Assembly: GCF_002506585.1 (NCBI RefSeq)
Contig: NZ_DAXW01000016.1
Span: 62,001 to 126,000, forward strand
DNA from: Methanoculleus sp. UBA430
Lineage (GTDB): Archaea > Halobacteriota > Methanomicrobia > Methanomicrobiales > Methanoculleaceae
Direction: 5' to 3'
Length of the DNA: 64,000 nt
The translations under genes and the position numbers were made by a program. Within the stretch, counting starts at the first letter, position 1. Each line of letters begins with the position of its first letter. Of this stretch, positions 53,169 through 61,408 are shown one piece after another. The notes beneath the pieces are model-generated. The model had not been told where the DNA came from. It saw only the letters and a program-made list of their open reading frames with translations, and made no database searches.

Positions 53169-53615
53169 ATGGACTTTGAGAAGATACTTGCGAGGGTTGC
53201 CGAACGGGGATCGGATGCCATAGCAGGGGAACTCCTCCGGGAGATCGAGGCCGAGTACGGGAGGGTCCCCCTGATATTTGAGCGGATGTCGGAGCGGCCC
53301 GAGATCCTCATTTCGCACCTGCTCTACAAGGGTGCCGTTACCGAGACCACCCGGCTCGAGCCGAAGGTGATCGAGCTGATCAGCCTCGCGGTGGGCGCCG
53401 CGCTCAAGTGCAGCCACTGCGTCGAGTACCACATGCAGTCGGCGATGGCGAAGGGCGCAACCCGGGCCGAGATCCTGGAGGTGATCCTGATCGCGGGGAT
53501 GCTCGCGAACTCTGCGGTCCTCGCGGACGCCTACCGGGTGGTGAACGGGTCCGGTCCCTGCCCCTCCTGCGACATCAACGGGACGGGCCTCAACAAGACC
53601 TGTTCCGACGAGTGA
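53169..53615 (+). CDS. AhpD/carboxymuconolactone-decarboxylase-like protein
   Basis: This 148-residue all-helical protein of the AhpD-like superfamily has the redox pair in AALKCSHCVEYHMQSAMAKG, followed by GATRAEILEVILIAGMLANS. The CxxC-H motif supports peroxidase or thiol-disulfide activity. A C-terminal CPSC-x10-C set (GPCPSCDINGTGLNKTCSDE) is additional. It lies 2 bases after mmp7, so protection of the oxygen-sensitive MCR activation system is a reasonable but unproved idea. Confidence 0.85.
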   Translation: MDFEKILARVAERGSDAIAGELLREIEAEYGRVPLIFERMSERPEILISHLLYKGAVTETTRLEPKVIELISLAVGAALKCSHCVEYHMQSAMAKGATRAEILEVILIAGMLANSAVLADAYRVVNGSGPCPSCDINGTGLNKTCSDE

Positions 53616-53636
53616 CCGACCCCAGGTATCCGGAGC

Positions 53637-55442
53637 ATGTGCGGTATTGCCGGGCAGTTTGTCCTGAACGAAGATCTGGCGGATGCGTCCCTCGTCGGGG
53701 TCATGGCGGAGCGACTCGGTCATCGCGGGCCCGATGGCGAGGGGAGGTATTTCTCCGGGCCGGTCGGCCTCGCTCACCGCCGCCTGGCGATCATCGACCT
53801 CTCCGACGAGGGTCGGCAGCCGATGGGAAACGAGGACGGGTCGCTTCAGGTCGTCTTCAACGGCGAGATCTATAACTACCGCGAACTCCGGGAGAAACTC
53901 TCTGCCGCCGGCCATCGCTTCGCCTCTGCAACCGATACGGAGGTGATCCTGCACGCCTACGAGGAGTGGGGGAGGGACTGCCTCGCCCGGTTCAATGGGA
54001 TGTGGGCGTTCGCCCTCTGGGACGGGCGGCGCCGCGAACTCTTCTGCGCCCGGGACCGCCTGGGAATAAAACCGTTCTATTACGCCATGGCCGGCGACTC
54101 GTTCCTCTTTGCGTCGGAGATCAAGGCGCTCCGGGCGCACCCGGAGGTCGGCAGGCGGCCGAACGACCGGATGCTCTCGACGTTTCTTGCCTGGGGGGTC
54201 GCGGATCATACCGCCGAGACGATGTACGACGGTATCTTCCAGCTCTCGCCGGCCCACCTGGTCGTCGTCTCCGGGGAGGGTGTCGGGGAGCCGCAACGCT
54301 ACTGGGACGTCGTGATGAACGGCGCCCCGCGAGGGACTGACGACGACGAGGTCGCCGCCCGGAGGGTCAGGGACCTCCTGACCGACGCGATCCGGCTCAG
54401 GCTCAGGAGCGACGTTCCGGTCGGGACCTGCCTCTCTGGCGGCATCGACTCCTCGACGGTCACCGCGCTCATCAACGTTCTTCTCCGGGGGGAGGCTCCG
54501 CAGAGCGTCGGTGAACGACAGAAGACGTTCTCGGTCTGTTTTGAGGATGAAAGGTTCGACGAGAGCAGACATATCGATACGGTGGTTGCGGCGACGGAGG
54601 TCGCAAGCCGCCGGACCACTCCCGACACGGAGGGGCTCTGGGAGGATATCGGGCGGCTGCTCTATATGCAGGACGAACCGTTTGCGTCGCTCTCGATCTA
54701 CGCACAGTACTGCGTGATGCGGCTTGCAGGAGGCGAGGTGAAGGTGGTCCTCGACGGGCAGGGGGCCGACGAGCAGTTTGGGGGGTATATCGCCTACCAG
54801 ATGCCGTATATCCGTGGACTCCTCCGGCAGGGGCACGCCCTCACGGCCCTCCGGGAGGCTCTCGGGAGCACGAGGCACCACGGATCGTTCTTCGCGTGGG
54901 CGTTCCGTCAGTCTCTCGTCCGGTCGGAGCGGCGAGGGCTTCTCCGGGGCCAGGTACCGGAGGTCCTCCGGTACGCAGGGTCGCTCGATGAGGTGCTCGC
55001 GCGGGAGGTCACGACCTCGAATCTCCCTCTTCTGCTGCACTGGGAGGACCGGAACTCGATGGCCTTCTCGATCGAGGCACGGGTCCCGTTCCTCGACTAC
55101 CGGCTGGTGGAGTACCTCGCCTCCCTCCCGCTCGACCAGAAAGTCCGCGGCGGCGTCACGAAGTATGTCCTCCGGCGGGCGATCAGGGGGCTGGTCCCGG
55201 ACACCATCAGGTGCAGGATGGACAAGATGGGGTTCGTCACCCCCGAGGAGGCCTGGATGAAGGATGAACTCGCGCCCGAGATCCTCGCTCTCTTCTCCTC
55301 GCCGGAGTTCACCCGGCGGCCCTACTGGGATGCAGAGCGGGTGCTCCGGAACTACCGGGCGTTCCTCGACGGGAAGAGCGCGTACTCAACCGAGTTCTGG
55401 CGGATAGCCTGCGCGGAGTTGTGGTTGAGACAGTTCAAGTAA
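53637..55442 (+). CDS. asnB: Asparagine synthetase (glutamine-hydrolysing)
   Basis: This 601-residue enzyme makes asparagine, or amidates another carboxylate, with glutamine and ATP. The N-terminal class II amidotransferase domain begins MCGIAGQF with Cys2 as nucleophile, has LAHRRLAIIDLSDEGRQPM and VVFNGEIYNYRELREKL. The synthetase domain has the PP-motif LSGGIDSSTVTALI, DGQGADEQFGGY and RVPFLDYRLVEYLASLP. The start is set by the required Cys2. It begins 21 bases after the AhpD-like gene. In archaea, homologues can also modify cell-surface sugars; asparagine is the default. Confidence 0.92.
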   Translation: MCGIAGQFVLNEDLADASLVGVMAERLGHRGPDGEGRYFSGPVGLAHRRLAIIDLSDEGRQPMGNEDGSLQVVFNGEIYNYRELREKLSAAGHRFASATDTEVILHAYEEWGRDCLARFNGMWAFALWDGRRRELFCARDRLGIKPFYYAMAGDSFLFASEIKALRAHPEVGRRPNDRMLSTFLAWGVADHTAETMYDGIFQLSPAHLVVVSGEGVGEPQRYWDVVMNGAPRGTDDDEVAARRVRDLLTDAIRLRLRSDVPVGTCLSGGIDSSTVTALINVLLRGEAPQSVGERQKTFSVCFEDERFDESRHIDTVVAATEVASRRTTPDTEGLWEDIGRLLYMQDEPFASLSIYAQYCVMRLAGGEVKVVLDGQGADEQFGGYIAYQMPYIRGLLRQGHALTALREALGSTRHHGSFFAWAFRQSLVRSERRGLLRGQVPEVLRYAGSLDEVLAREVTTSNLPLLLHWEDRNSMAFSIEARVPFLDYRLVEYLASLPLDQKVRGGVTKYVLRRAIRGLVPDTIRCRMDKMGFVTPEEAWMKDELAPEILALFSSPEFTRRPYWDAERVLRNYRAFLDGKSAYSTEFWRIACAELWLRQFK

Positions 55443-55454
55443 ACAGCGCCCCCA

Positions 55455-56159
55455 TCACTCTTTCTCCTCCAGGCAAACCCCTCTCTTCTCCCGCAGGCCT
55501 CTTCCTGCATACATCGCGAGCAGGACCGCGAGGACGCCGGTGACGAAGATGCCGTCGAAAATCCCTGCTCCTCCTATGGAGAGGACCGTCGCACCGTCCC
55601 CCGCAAGCGCCGCGAGCACTTCCGGATTCGCGAGGTTGAGGATGTCGGCGCCGATCAGGGTACCCATGGTCCCGCCCGCATAGGCGAGTCCGGGGGCGGC
55701 ACGGCAGCCGCGAGCGAGGAGAAGCCCCGCGGCGGCGCCTGTGAGGGGCGCCACGTAAAACGGTATCGTGATCCCGAGGCCGGGGACCGGCGTCGCGAAG
55801 ACGTAGGCGACGAGCGATACGGCGGCGACGGCGATGAGGGCCTTTATGCGGGATACCCGCCCCCGTCCGACCATCCCGACGGTCACGAAGAGCGGAATTA
55901 CGGCACCGCCGAGATTGACCGCGATGACTGCTTCTCCCACAGGAACGAGCGGTATGTCGATCAGGCTGCCGAGAAGCGCGCCTGCTGTCGCGAGCACCGC
56001 CTGGTAGAACCGGAGGCCGATCGATTCGAAGATGCCCTCGGTTATGAGGAGCAAGTTGAATATGACCAGGGTCGGTATGAGGACGGCTAAGGCGACGAGG
56101 ATCTGCTCCGGACTGAAAAGAACCGGTAGAATCGCGATCGTGGACAACTCGATCTCCAT
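55455..56159 (-). CDS. DUF1614-like membrane protein
   Basis: This 234-residue membrane protein has about seven hydrophobic segments (for example ILVALAVLIPTLVIFNLLLI, ALIAVAAVSLVAYVFATPVP, VTGVLAVLLAMYAGRG). The near-terminal GGAGIFDGIFVTGVLAVLL and YAGGTMGTLIGADILNL are typical of DUF1614 proteins, common in methanogens and some bacteria, with unknown function. The gene converges with asnB with 12 bases between stops. Confidence 0.8.
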   Translation of the reverse strand: MEIELSTIAILPVLFSPEQILVALAVLIPTLVIFNLLLITEGIFESIGLRFYQAVLATAGALLGSLIDIPLVPVGEAVIAVNLGGAVIPLFVTVGMVGRGRVSRIKALIAVAAVSLVAYVFATPVPGLGITIPFYVAPLTGAAAGLLLARGCRAAPGLAYAGGTMGTLIGADILNLANPEVLAALAGDGATVLSIGGAGIFDGIFVTGVLAVLLAMYAGRGLREKRGVCLEEKE

Positions 56160-56625
56160 AGGCCGGATATACCGGACGGGTCCATGCCAGATATAGGTTG
56201 ATCAGCACGACCTTGAGACTCGAGACCCGGGGCCGTTCTGTGGATCAGCCCTCCTCAGGGTTTCGACCGGGCGTATGCGACTGGATAACGACGCCAATCC
56301 GTTTTTCCGAACCCGGCTGGAAATTTTAAGTACAGGCGCATTTCGGCGCTCTTACCGTGAAAATGGCATTTTATAGAATATAGAAACCTTAAATGGCGTA
56401 TTTCATCTTCATTTACATATAGATATTCATATATAGTGGCCGTAAAAAATAATGACTATACAACATCTCCGTCCTCGAATTTCGTAACGGAGACCCGTTA
56501 TCGGATCTCTTGGGAGCATCCCGCAGGTGAGAGATCGTATGAGAATAGTGGGTGCATGTGTCGGGGCGATGGCTAATTGAAGGCGATTCCGTTCTATCCG
56601 GCTGGCCGCATCTGTGCGGAGGGGC
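56160..56625. other. AT-rich intergenic region with promoter-like boxes and one hairpin
   Basis: No gene is seen. Several TATA-like stretches lie between 56360 and 56440, for example CATATATAG near 56430. A hairpin with arms TCTCCGT (56466-56472) and ACGGAGA (56487-56493) lies about 140 bases before the pseudo-ATPase gene. It could be a leader element. GGAGGGG (56618-56624) almost touches the ATG at 56626. Confidence 0.4.
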
Positions 56626-57339
56626 ATGGCTGCCTTTACCGTTGAGGATCTTATCCGGCACCTGGAACGGCTTCAGGCACGGGGCCCGATCCCGTTCAAC
56701 GTGAAGAGCGGAGAGATTCTGGGTCTCCTCTGCACGTGCAGCCAGGGCCAGCGAACCCTGATCGCGATACTCATGACGATCCTCTACCCTATCTCCGAAT
56801 TCGCCGAACGCTCGCCCCTTGCAATCCTGGGGAACCTCGGGGACGTGCGGCGGAGCATGGGCATCGTCCTCCGGAACCCGGTGCTCGATCCTGCGCTGAC
56901 CGGCAGGGAGAACCTGGACTTTCACGCACGGCTGCACGGGCTGGGTGAGCGGGCCCGGGACCGGAGGCTCTCCGAGGTCATAGACCTCTTCGGGCTCTCC
57001 GGGAGCGCTGCCGCCGCGGTTGAGACCTATACCCCGGCCATGGTGCAGCGCCTTGAGATCGCCCGGGCGTATCTTGCACACCCACGCGTCCTTTTTCTCG
57101 CCGGGCCGACGGAGGGGCTGGACGAGCCCGGTCGCCTGGAGATCTGGGGAGTGCTCCGGCGGCTGAACCGGGAGAAGAGGGTGACGATCGTCTTTACGAC
57201 TCGCGACCTGGAGGAAGCGGCGGCGATCTGCAACCGGGTTGCGGTGGTGGACGACGGGGAGATTGTTGCCCTGGACACGGTGGAGACCTTCCTCACGATC
57301 ATGGCCGTGAATGGTGCGTCACTTGACGGTACCGCCTAG
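56626..57339 (+). CDS. ABC-transporter ATPase homologue with all catalytic motifs lost
   Basis: This 237-residue protein is homologous over its length to DrrA/CcmA-type ABC ATPases, with an uninterrupted frame. Every nucleotide-handling motif is changed: Walker A position GLLCTCSQGQRTL (Lys to Gln42), Q-loop Gln to Arg83 in VLRNPVLDPALTGRENL, signature TPAMVQRLEIARA instead of SGGM, Walker B VLFLAGPTEGLD with Asp and Glu replaced by Ala and Gly, and switch His to Arg193 in TTRDLEEAA. ATP hydrolysis is not expected. No permease lies beside it. It may be a regulatory or structural partner of another ABC subunit. An in-frame GTG at 56614 is the alternative start. Confidence 0.8.
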   Translation: MAAFTVEDLIRHLERLQARGPIPFNVKSGEILGLLCTCSQGQRTLIAILMTILYPISEFAERSPLAILGNLGDVRRSMGIVLRNPVLDPALTGRENLDFHARLHGLGERARDRRLSEVIDLFGLSGSAAAAVETYTPAMVQRLEIARAYLAHPRVLFLAGPTEGLDEPGRLEIWGVLRRLNREKRVTIVFTTRDLEEAAAICNRVAVVDDGEIVALDTVETFLTIMAVNGASLDGTA

Positions 57340-57432
57340 GTCTCCGGGCCCTGCGCCGGTGATCGGAAACCGGATATACCGGCAATCCGGCGAACCAAAA
57401 TCTATTTACACTTGTGGCCGCGACATGGATGC

Positions 57433-57867
57433 ATGACCAATCCCCGTTCTCCGCTTACGTCTTTGTTCATGGCCGGAAGCACTATTGTAGCTGTGTTGAT
57501 CGGCGGATGCGTTGGTGGCGGCCCCGCTTCGGAAGACCGGATCAACCGGACCCTACCTCCGGCCGAAGCGTCCGCCCTGATCGAAGAGATGAAGCAGGAT
57601 CCAACATTTGCCATCATCGATGTCAGGAGACCGGAGGAGTATGCCGGCGGGCACATCCCGGGCGCAATCAACATCAACTCGGCCCAATTCTCCGAGCACC
57701 TTGAAAGCCTCGACCCGGACGGAACATACCTTCTCTGTTGCCAGCGGGGCGGACGGAGCGCCGGTGTCCGCGAGTTGATGGAGGAGGCCGGGTTCCACAA
57801 CGTTCACGAGGTCAAAGGCGGCATGAGCGCCTGGAAGGCTGCCGGGTTCCCGGTGGTCAGGGATTGA
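57433..57867 (+). CDS. Lipoprotein-like rhodanese-domain protein
   Basis: This 144-residue protein starts with a lipoprotein-like signal (TIVAVLIGGCVGG, lipidation Cys at about 24) followed by one rhodanese domain: FAIIDVRRPEEYAGGHIPGA and the active loop LLCCQRGGRSAGVRELMEEA, ending VKGGMSAWKAAGFPVV. It should handle sulfane sulfur on the outer membrane face. The start ATG 57433 is preferred over 57412: a TATA-like CTATTTACAC lies about 25 bases before it, consistent with a leaderless mRNA. Confidence 0.83.
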   Translation: MTNPRSPLTSLFMAGSTIVAVLIGGCVGGGPASEDRINRTLPPAEASALIEEMKQDPTFAIIDVRRPEEYAGGHIPGAININSAQFSEHLESLDPDGTYLLCCQRGGRSAGVRELMEEAGFHNVHEVKGGMSAWKAAGFPVVRD

Positions 57868-57870
57868 CTC

Positions 57871-58323
57871 TCATCCGTCGCTTTTCACGTAGGTGACGCC
57901 CTCCGGCTCTTCCGCTTCACGGGTCTCTATCACGACGGTGCCCGAGATCCGGTTAAAGAGCCTCTGTTTTGAGCCCGACATCGCGAGCCACCCGATCAGG
58001 CAGTCGGGGACGAGGAGGAACGCCTTCCCGAAGCTCTCGACCGCCGCGGCACCAAAACCAATATCCTCCCCTGCGCGGCCGGTGGCCCTGATCTTCAGCG
58101 CCATCTTGCCGATGGACTGGCCCCGGTAGCCTTCGAGCAACGTCCAGTAGAGAAAGAGGATGATGGAGGAGAGGCTTATGGAGATGAGGCCGGGATCGAT
58201 CGTGAACCGCCAGGCGGGCGGCAGCCGGTCGGAGATTGCCCAGAGGGGCAGCCCGATCAGGATGATGTCGATGAGCCAGGCCCAGAAACGGCTCTCCCAG
58301 CTGGCGAGGTAGAGGGTGACCAT
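57871..58323 (-). CDS. RDD-family membrane protein
   Basis: This 150-residue RDD-type protein has the usual first helix SRFWAWLIDIILIGLPLWAI (Arg and Asp preserved), a second segment ISLSSIILFLYWTLLEGYRG, the loop QSIGKMALKIRATGRAGEDI, and a third helix AFLLVPDCLIGWLAM. RDD proteins are small transport-related or stress-related membrane proteins of uncertain role. Met 58323 gives the proper N-terminus. It converges with the rhodanese gene, 3 bases apart. Confidence 0.85.
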   Translation of the reverse strand: MVTLYLASWESRFWAWLIDIILIGLPLWAISDRLPPAWRFTIDPGLISISLSSIILFLYWTLLEGYRGQSIGKMALKIRATGRAGEDIGFGAAAVESFGKAFLLVPDCLIGWLAMSGSKQRLFNRISGTVVIETREAEEPEGVTYVKSDG

Positions 58324-58522
58324 ATTGCAGATCTGTCGTCCTCCGCGGGCCTTAAGAGTTCGTATCGGCAATCCATGGTTGGCCTGTGGGGCACGATAGA
58401 GGACGAACAGGTTTTCCTGCCACGATCGCACCGATCCGGTGAGGGTTGTTGCAGAGGTGCAACGGGGCAGCGGTCCTCCGGCATAAACGGCGGTGCTGCT
58501 CCGGGACCAAAAATGGTGTTTT

Positions 58523-59269
58523 TTAGCCGATATAACTGAGTTCTTCCCGGCCCCGGGCTTCCTCGGCTTCCTGGATATTCGCTATCATCTGCTCCATATC
58601 CGCGGCACGCTGCTGCAGGGAGGTATGGTCGACCTCGATTCCCATCAGGCGGGAGAGGACGGCAAGAAGACTGTCGGCGCTCTTCGGGTCGACGATGTAG
58701 CCGCTCGTCTCGCCCATCAGGCAGACCCCCTCGATACCCCGGGCCTCACCGAGGCCGAGCAGGAGCCCCGACGCCCCCACGATCATCCCGCCGCCTCCGG
58801 CGTTCTCAAACGACCCGCCGGCCGCCTCCACCTCAGGCCGGAGATGTTCCATGTTGACGGCACAGAGCACTCTCGGGCTCTCGACCAGGTGGCCGACGCC
58901 GTATCCCCCGAGCGCATAAATTCGCCGGACGCCGAGGTCTTCGGCGATATCAAGGTACCGCTCGGCCAGGATGTAGTGGCCTTCGGCCGAGTTGCTCTGG
59001 AAGTCGCCTACGAGAAAGAGGACCGTCCTCCCGTCCTTCTCGCTGCGATAGAGCTCGTTGTTGACCAGATGGGTGACACCCTGTTCGTCGACGATCACCT
59101 GTGGAGGAAAGTGGAGCGAGGAGATCTCTCCGATCTTCTCGCCCTGGAGTTCATGGATCAGGTGGTCGGCGACAAGTTTCCCGACATGCCCGATCCCGGG
59201 CAGGCCCTCGATCAGGATCGGGGCATCGATATTATCGTCTCTTGAAAAACTCACTCTGACGTGTTCCAT
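58523..59269 (-). CDS. PAC2-family protein, proteasome-assembly-chaperone-like
   Basis: This 248-residue PAC2-domain protein resembles the PbaB/PAC2 chaperones that assist assembly or activation of 20S proteasomes in archaea. Motifs are APILIEGLPGIGHVGKLVAD, LFLVGDFQSNSAEGHYILAE, and YALGGYGVGH, GASGLLLGLGEARGIEGVCL with LMGETSGYIVDPKSA. The C-terminal ~40 residues form a coiled-coil-like helix (RAADMEQMIANIQEAEEARG). AGGAGGG lies 11 bases before ATG 59269. It overlaps nop10 by 19 bases and is the last gene of the replication-translation operon. Confidence 0.88.
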   Translation of the reverse strand: MEHVRVSFSRDDNIDAPILIEGLPGIGHVGKLVADHLIHELQGEKIGEISSLHFPPQVIVDEQGVTHLVNNELYRSEKDGRTVLFLVGDFQSNSAEGHYILAERYLDIAEDLGVRRIYALGGYGVGHLVESPRVLCAVNMEHLRPEVEAAGGSFENAGGGGMIVGASGLLLGLGEARGIEGVCLMGETSGYIVDPKSADSLLAVLSRLMGIEVDHTSLQQRAADMEQMIANIQEAEEARGREELSYIG

Positions 59270-59418
59270 CTGCGTACTGCCCTCCTGTAGTTGCCGTACC
59301 TGTCCTGTGGGGAAAAACGGGCCGGGTGAGCCGGCCGACACGACCGGCCGCAGACCGGACAGACCAGAGAGAGCGTGTATCTCCGATCGTCCGGACAGCG
59401 GCGAATGCGGTTACTCAT
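59251..59418 (-). CDS. nop10: Nop10, H/ACA ribonucleoprotein subunit
   Basis: This 55-residue protein was found by reading the gap between eIF2-alpha and the PAC2 gene. Nop10 binds Cbf5 in the box H/ACA particle that makes pseudouridine in rRNA. The sequence opens MSNRIRRCPDDRRYTLSLVC, followed by PVCG and RSCRPAHPARFSPQDRYGNY, the expected zinc-ribbon Cys set and the conserved HPARFSPxDxY region. It starts 6 bases after the eIF2-alpha stop (59425) and its last 19 bases overlap the PAC2 gene in another frame. The position after eIF2-alpha is the usual archaeal arrangement. Confidence 0.93.
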   Translation of the reverse strand: MSNRIRRCPDDRRYTLSLVCPVCGRSCRPAHPARFSPQDRYGNYRRAVRRWNTSE

Positions 59419-59424
59419 ACCGTC

Positions 59425-60216
59425 TTATCCGGCTTTCTGCTTCCGGATGAACTTACCGGAACCGCCCGCCCGCTCAACCACACCGACGGCGGCACTTGCC
59501 GCCTTCTCGATTGCCTTCTCTGCTTCCTTATAATCGGGTGCGGTCACTTTTATCCGGTATTTCGGAGCCCCGACGTAGATCAGGTCGATCTCCACGTCGT
59601 CAACCTTCGGCTGAGCGCTCCGGAGCGCCCGGCGGATCACGTTGACACCGTCGGGCCGGGCCGACGTCAGGATGAGGTGCCCCGTGATGGTCACCCTGGA
59701 GACCTTCACGTTCTCGTGTGCTGTGGAGATGAGCGACTTTTTGACCGGCTCGTCGAGTTTCAGCCGCTCGGCCGCCTCGCCGTTGGTGATGACAATATCT
59801 TCGAAGGCCGGGTACAACAGGCCGTATTCGCGGTATATGGCCTCTTCGATGATCGCCCGGTCCGCTCCTGTTGCCTCGGAGACAAACCCGACCCATTTCG
59901 CGGCCTTCTGCTCGCTCTTCCACTCGTGGATTTTCTCGCGTCGCTGGTGCTCATTTACGTCTTTTAACGAGAGATCAATGTGGCCGCGGTCAGGGTCCAC
60001 ATTCAGGACTTTACAGACGACCTTCTGTCCTTCTCGTACGTAGTCCCGGATGTGCTTAATCCAGCCCCGCGCTATCTCGGATATGGGTATGAGCCCTCTT
60101 CGCCCGTCGTACTCATCCAGGGTAACGAACGCCGCGAAGTCTTTGACGTCGGCGACCGTGCAGACGACGAGTTCTCCTTCTTCGGGCCACTCTCTCTCGT
60201 GCATGGACTTACTCAC
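59425..60216 (-). CDS. eif2a: Translation initiation factor 2 subunit alpha
   Basis: This 263-residue aIF2-alpha is the part of the heterotrimer that carries initiator tRNA to the ribosome. It has an N-terminal S1 RNA-binding domain (about 13-85: GELVVCTVADVKDFAAFVTL, RGLIPISEIARGWIKHIRDY, GHIDLSLKDV), a helical middle domain and a C-terminal alpha/beta domain that contacts gamma (VEIDLIYVGAPKYRIKVTAP). Start is GTG 60216 overlapping the rps27e stop by 4 bases (GTGA); ATG 60204 is an alternative. Confidence 0.95.
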   Translation of the reverse strand: MSKSMHEREWPEEGELVVCTVADVKDFAAFVTLDEYDGRRGLIPISEIARGWIKHIRDYVREGQKVVCKVLNVDPDRGHIDLSLKDVNEHQRREKIHEWKSEQKAAKWVGFVSEATGADRAIIEEAIYREYGLLYPAFEDIVITNGEAAERLKLDEPVKKSLISTAHENVKVSRVTITGHLILTSARPDGVNVIRRALRSAQPKVDDVEIDLIYVGAPKYRIKVTAPDYKEAEKAIEKAASAAVGVVERAGGSGKFIRKQKAG

Positions 60217-60401
60217 TCAAGTACTGCCAATATTTCAGCCTTGATATCAGCTTTTCCACCGTGGGGCTCTGCAAGGATACGCCCGCAGACACTGCACTCC
60301 ACAACGGTACTCGCTCTCTCAAAGACTATCTGTTCGTTCTCACAGTCAGGGCACTTTACCCGGAGGAATGTGCTCCTGTTCTCTCTGTTCAGCCGGACCA
60401 T
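60213..60401 (-). CDS. rps27e: Ribosomal protein S27e (eS27)
   Basis: This 62-residue small-subunit protein has a C4 zinc finger: VKCPDCENEQIVFERASTVV and ECSVCGRILAEPHGGKADIK, both CxxC pairs present. Start at 60401 is set by GAGGT 6 bases upstream and the typical opening MVRLNRENRSTFLRV. It lies 7 bases after rpl44e and overlaps the eIF2-alpha gene by 4 bases. Confidence 0.95.
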   Translation of the reverse strand: MVRLNRENRSTFLRVKCPDCENEQIVFERASTVVECSVCGRILAEPHGGKADIKAEILAVLE

Positions 60402-60408
60402 AATAACC

Positions 60409-60687
60409 TCACTCCGTAAGTTCAAATTTACCGATCCGGAATCCCGGCCGGAGGTGCGCCTTTCCACAGACCGTACACCGGTACCTGACGTTGATCTTCT
60501 TCGTCGGCTTGTCGCCGCCGGGCACTTTGCTGTACTTGCCCATGTTGCCCACGGTGCTTCTGCGCCCCTTCTGGCGGTCGATCCAGTTGAAGTGGCGTAC
60601 CTTGCCTTTCTTCACCTTCACGACTTCATGAACCTGGTGGTTCCTGCAAAACGGACAGTACGTCTTGAATTTGGACGGCATTTTCAT
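60409..60687 (-). CDS. rpl44e: Ribosomal protein L44e (eL42)
   Basis: This 92-residue large-subunit protein near the E site has the zinc ligands CPFCRNHQ (about residue 11) and CTVCGKAH (about residue 71), and the basic stretch FNWIDRQKGRRSTVG. GAGGT 7 bases before ATG 60687 supports that start over 60681. A TATA-like GTAATATAGG near 60720 could give an extra promoter inside the superoperon, after the GINS gene. Confidence 0.95.
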   Translation of the reverse strand: MKMPSKFKTYCPFCRNHQVHEVVKVKKGKVRHFNWIDRQKGRRSTVGNMGKYSKVPGGDKPTKKINVRYRCTVCGKAHLRPGFRIGKFELTE

Positions 60688-60724
60688 GATAGTAACCTCT
60701 ATTCAATTGATTCGAGTACCTATA

Positions 60725-61408
60725 TTACTTGTTAAGCCTAATATTTAAGGCTATGTCGTGCTCGCAGAGCACATCCGCATTGTTTTCCGGCAGGGTGACG
60801 ATATCCCCCTGCTTCAACACGTACGTCCTGCCGTCCACCCCCATGAACGACTCCATATCCGAGCGAATATGCACGAGGGCGTAGGGAGACTGGATGGGAC
60901 GGGAGGCAGGGGCTCCCGGTCTCTCCGATCCGGAGGCTTCCGGGGCTTCGTCGTCGACCTCATCATTGTCCCGGAGGGCGGCAGCCGCACCGCCACTGCT
61001 GAAGGTATACTCCCCCCCATGGACGAGCGTCTCCCGGCACCCCTCGATGGCGTCGATGATCCTCCCGTACATCTCTCGTTCTGCCGGGAGCATCTTCCTG
61101 GCCTCTTCCTTATCGAAGTACTGCCCCTCCATCTGCTGGAACGCGAGACCGAGGATCTGCCGGGTCCGGATCGAGAAGATCTCCTGTACGGTCTCGGTGA
61201 CGCTCCCTATCTCCTCGATGATCAGACTTCCTGCCCGACTCTCCAGGGGGTTTTTCAGGCCGTAATAGTCCGCCTTGAGTTTCTCGACGTATGCCCGGGC
61301 ATCCTCGTAGAGGCCGGGCTCGATGTCTGAAAGCCGTCCCGAGTGCTGCATGTCAAGCAGCATCTGCCGCAGTTTCTCCAGGAGGTTCGCGGCCATACTC
61401 TCATGCAC
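60725..61408 (-). CDS. GINS complex subunit (Gins51-like)
   Basis: This 227-residue subunit of the archaeal GINS complex is part of the replicative helicase with MCM and GAN/Cdc45. The helical A domain lies at the N-terminus (EKLRQMLLDMQHSGRLSDIE, IFSIRTRQILGLAFQ), followed by an acidic, low-complexity linker (about 135-175) and a small B domain at the C-terminus (VHIRSDMESFMGVDGRTYVL, GDIVTLPENNADVL). A-then-B order is that of Gins51. It overlaps priS by 8 bases, as is usual in archaea. Confidence 0.88.
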   Translation of the reverse strand: MHESMAANLLEKLRQMLLDMQHSGRLSDIEPGLYEDARAYVEKLKADYYGLKNPLESRAGSLIIEEIGSVTETVQEIFSIRTRQILGLAFQQMEGQYFDKEEARKMLPAEREMYGRIIDAIEGCRETLVHGGEYTFSSGGAAAALRDNDEVDDEAPEASGSERPGAPASRPIQSPYALVHIRSDMESFMGVDGRTYVLKQGDIVTLPENNADVLCEHDIALNIRLNK

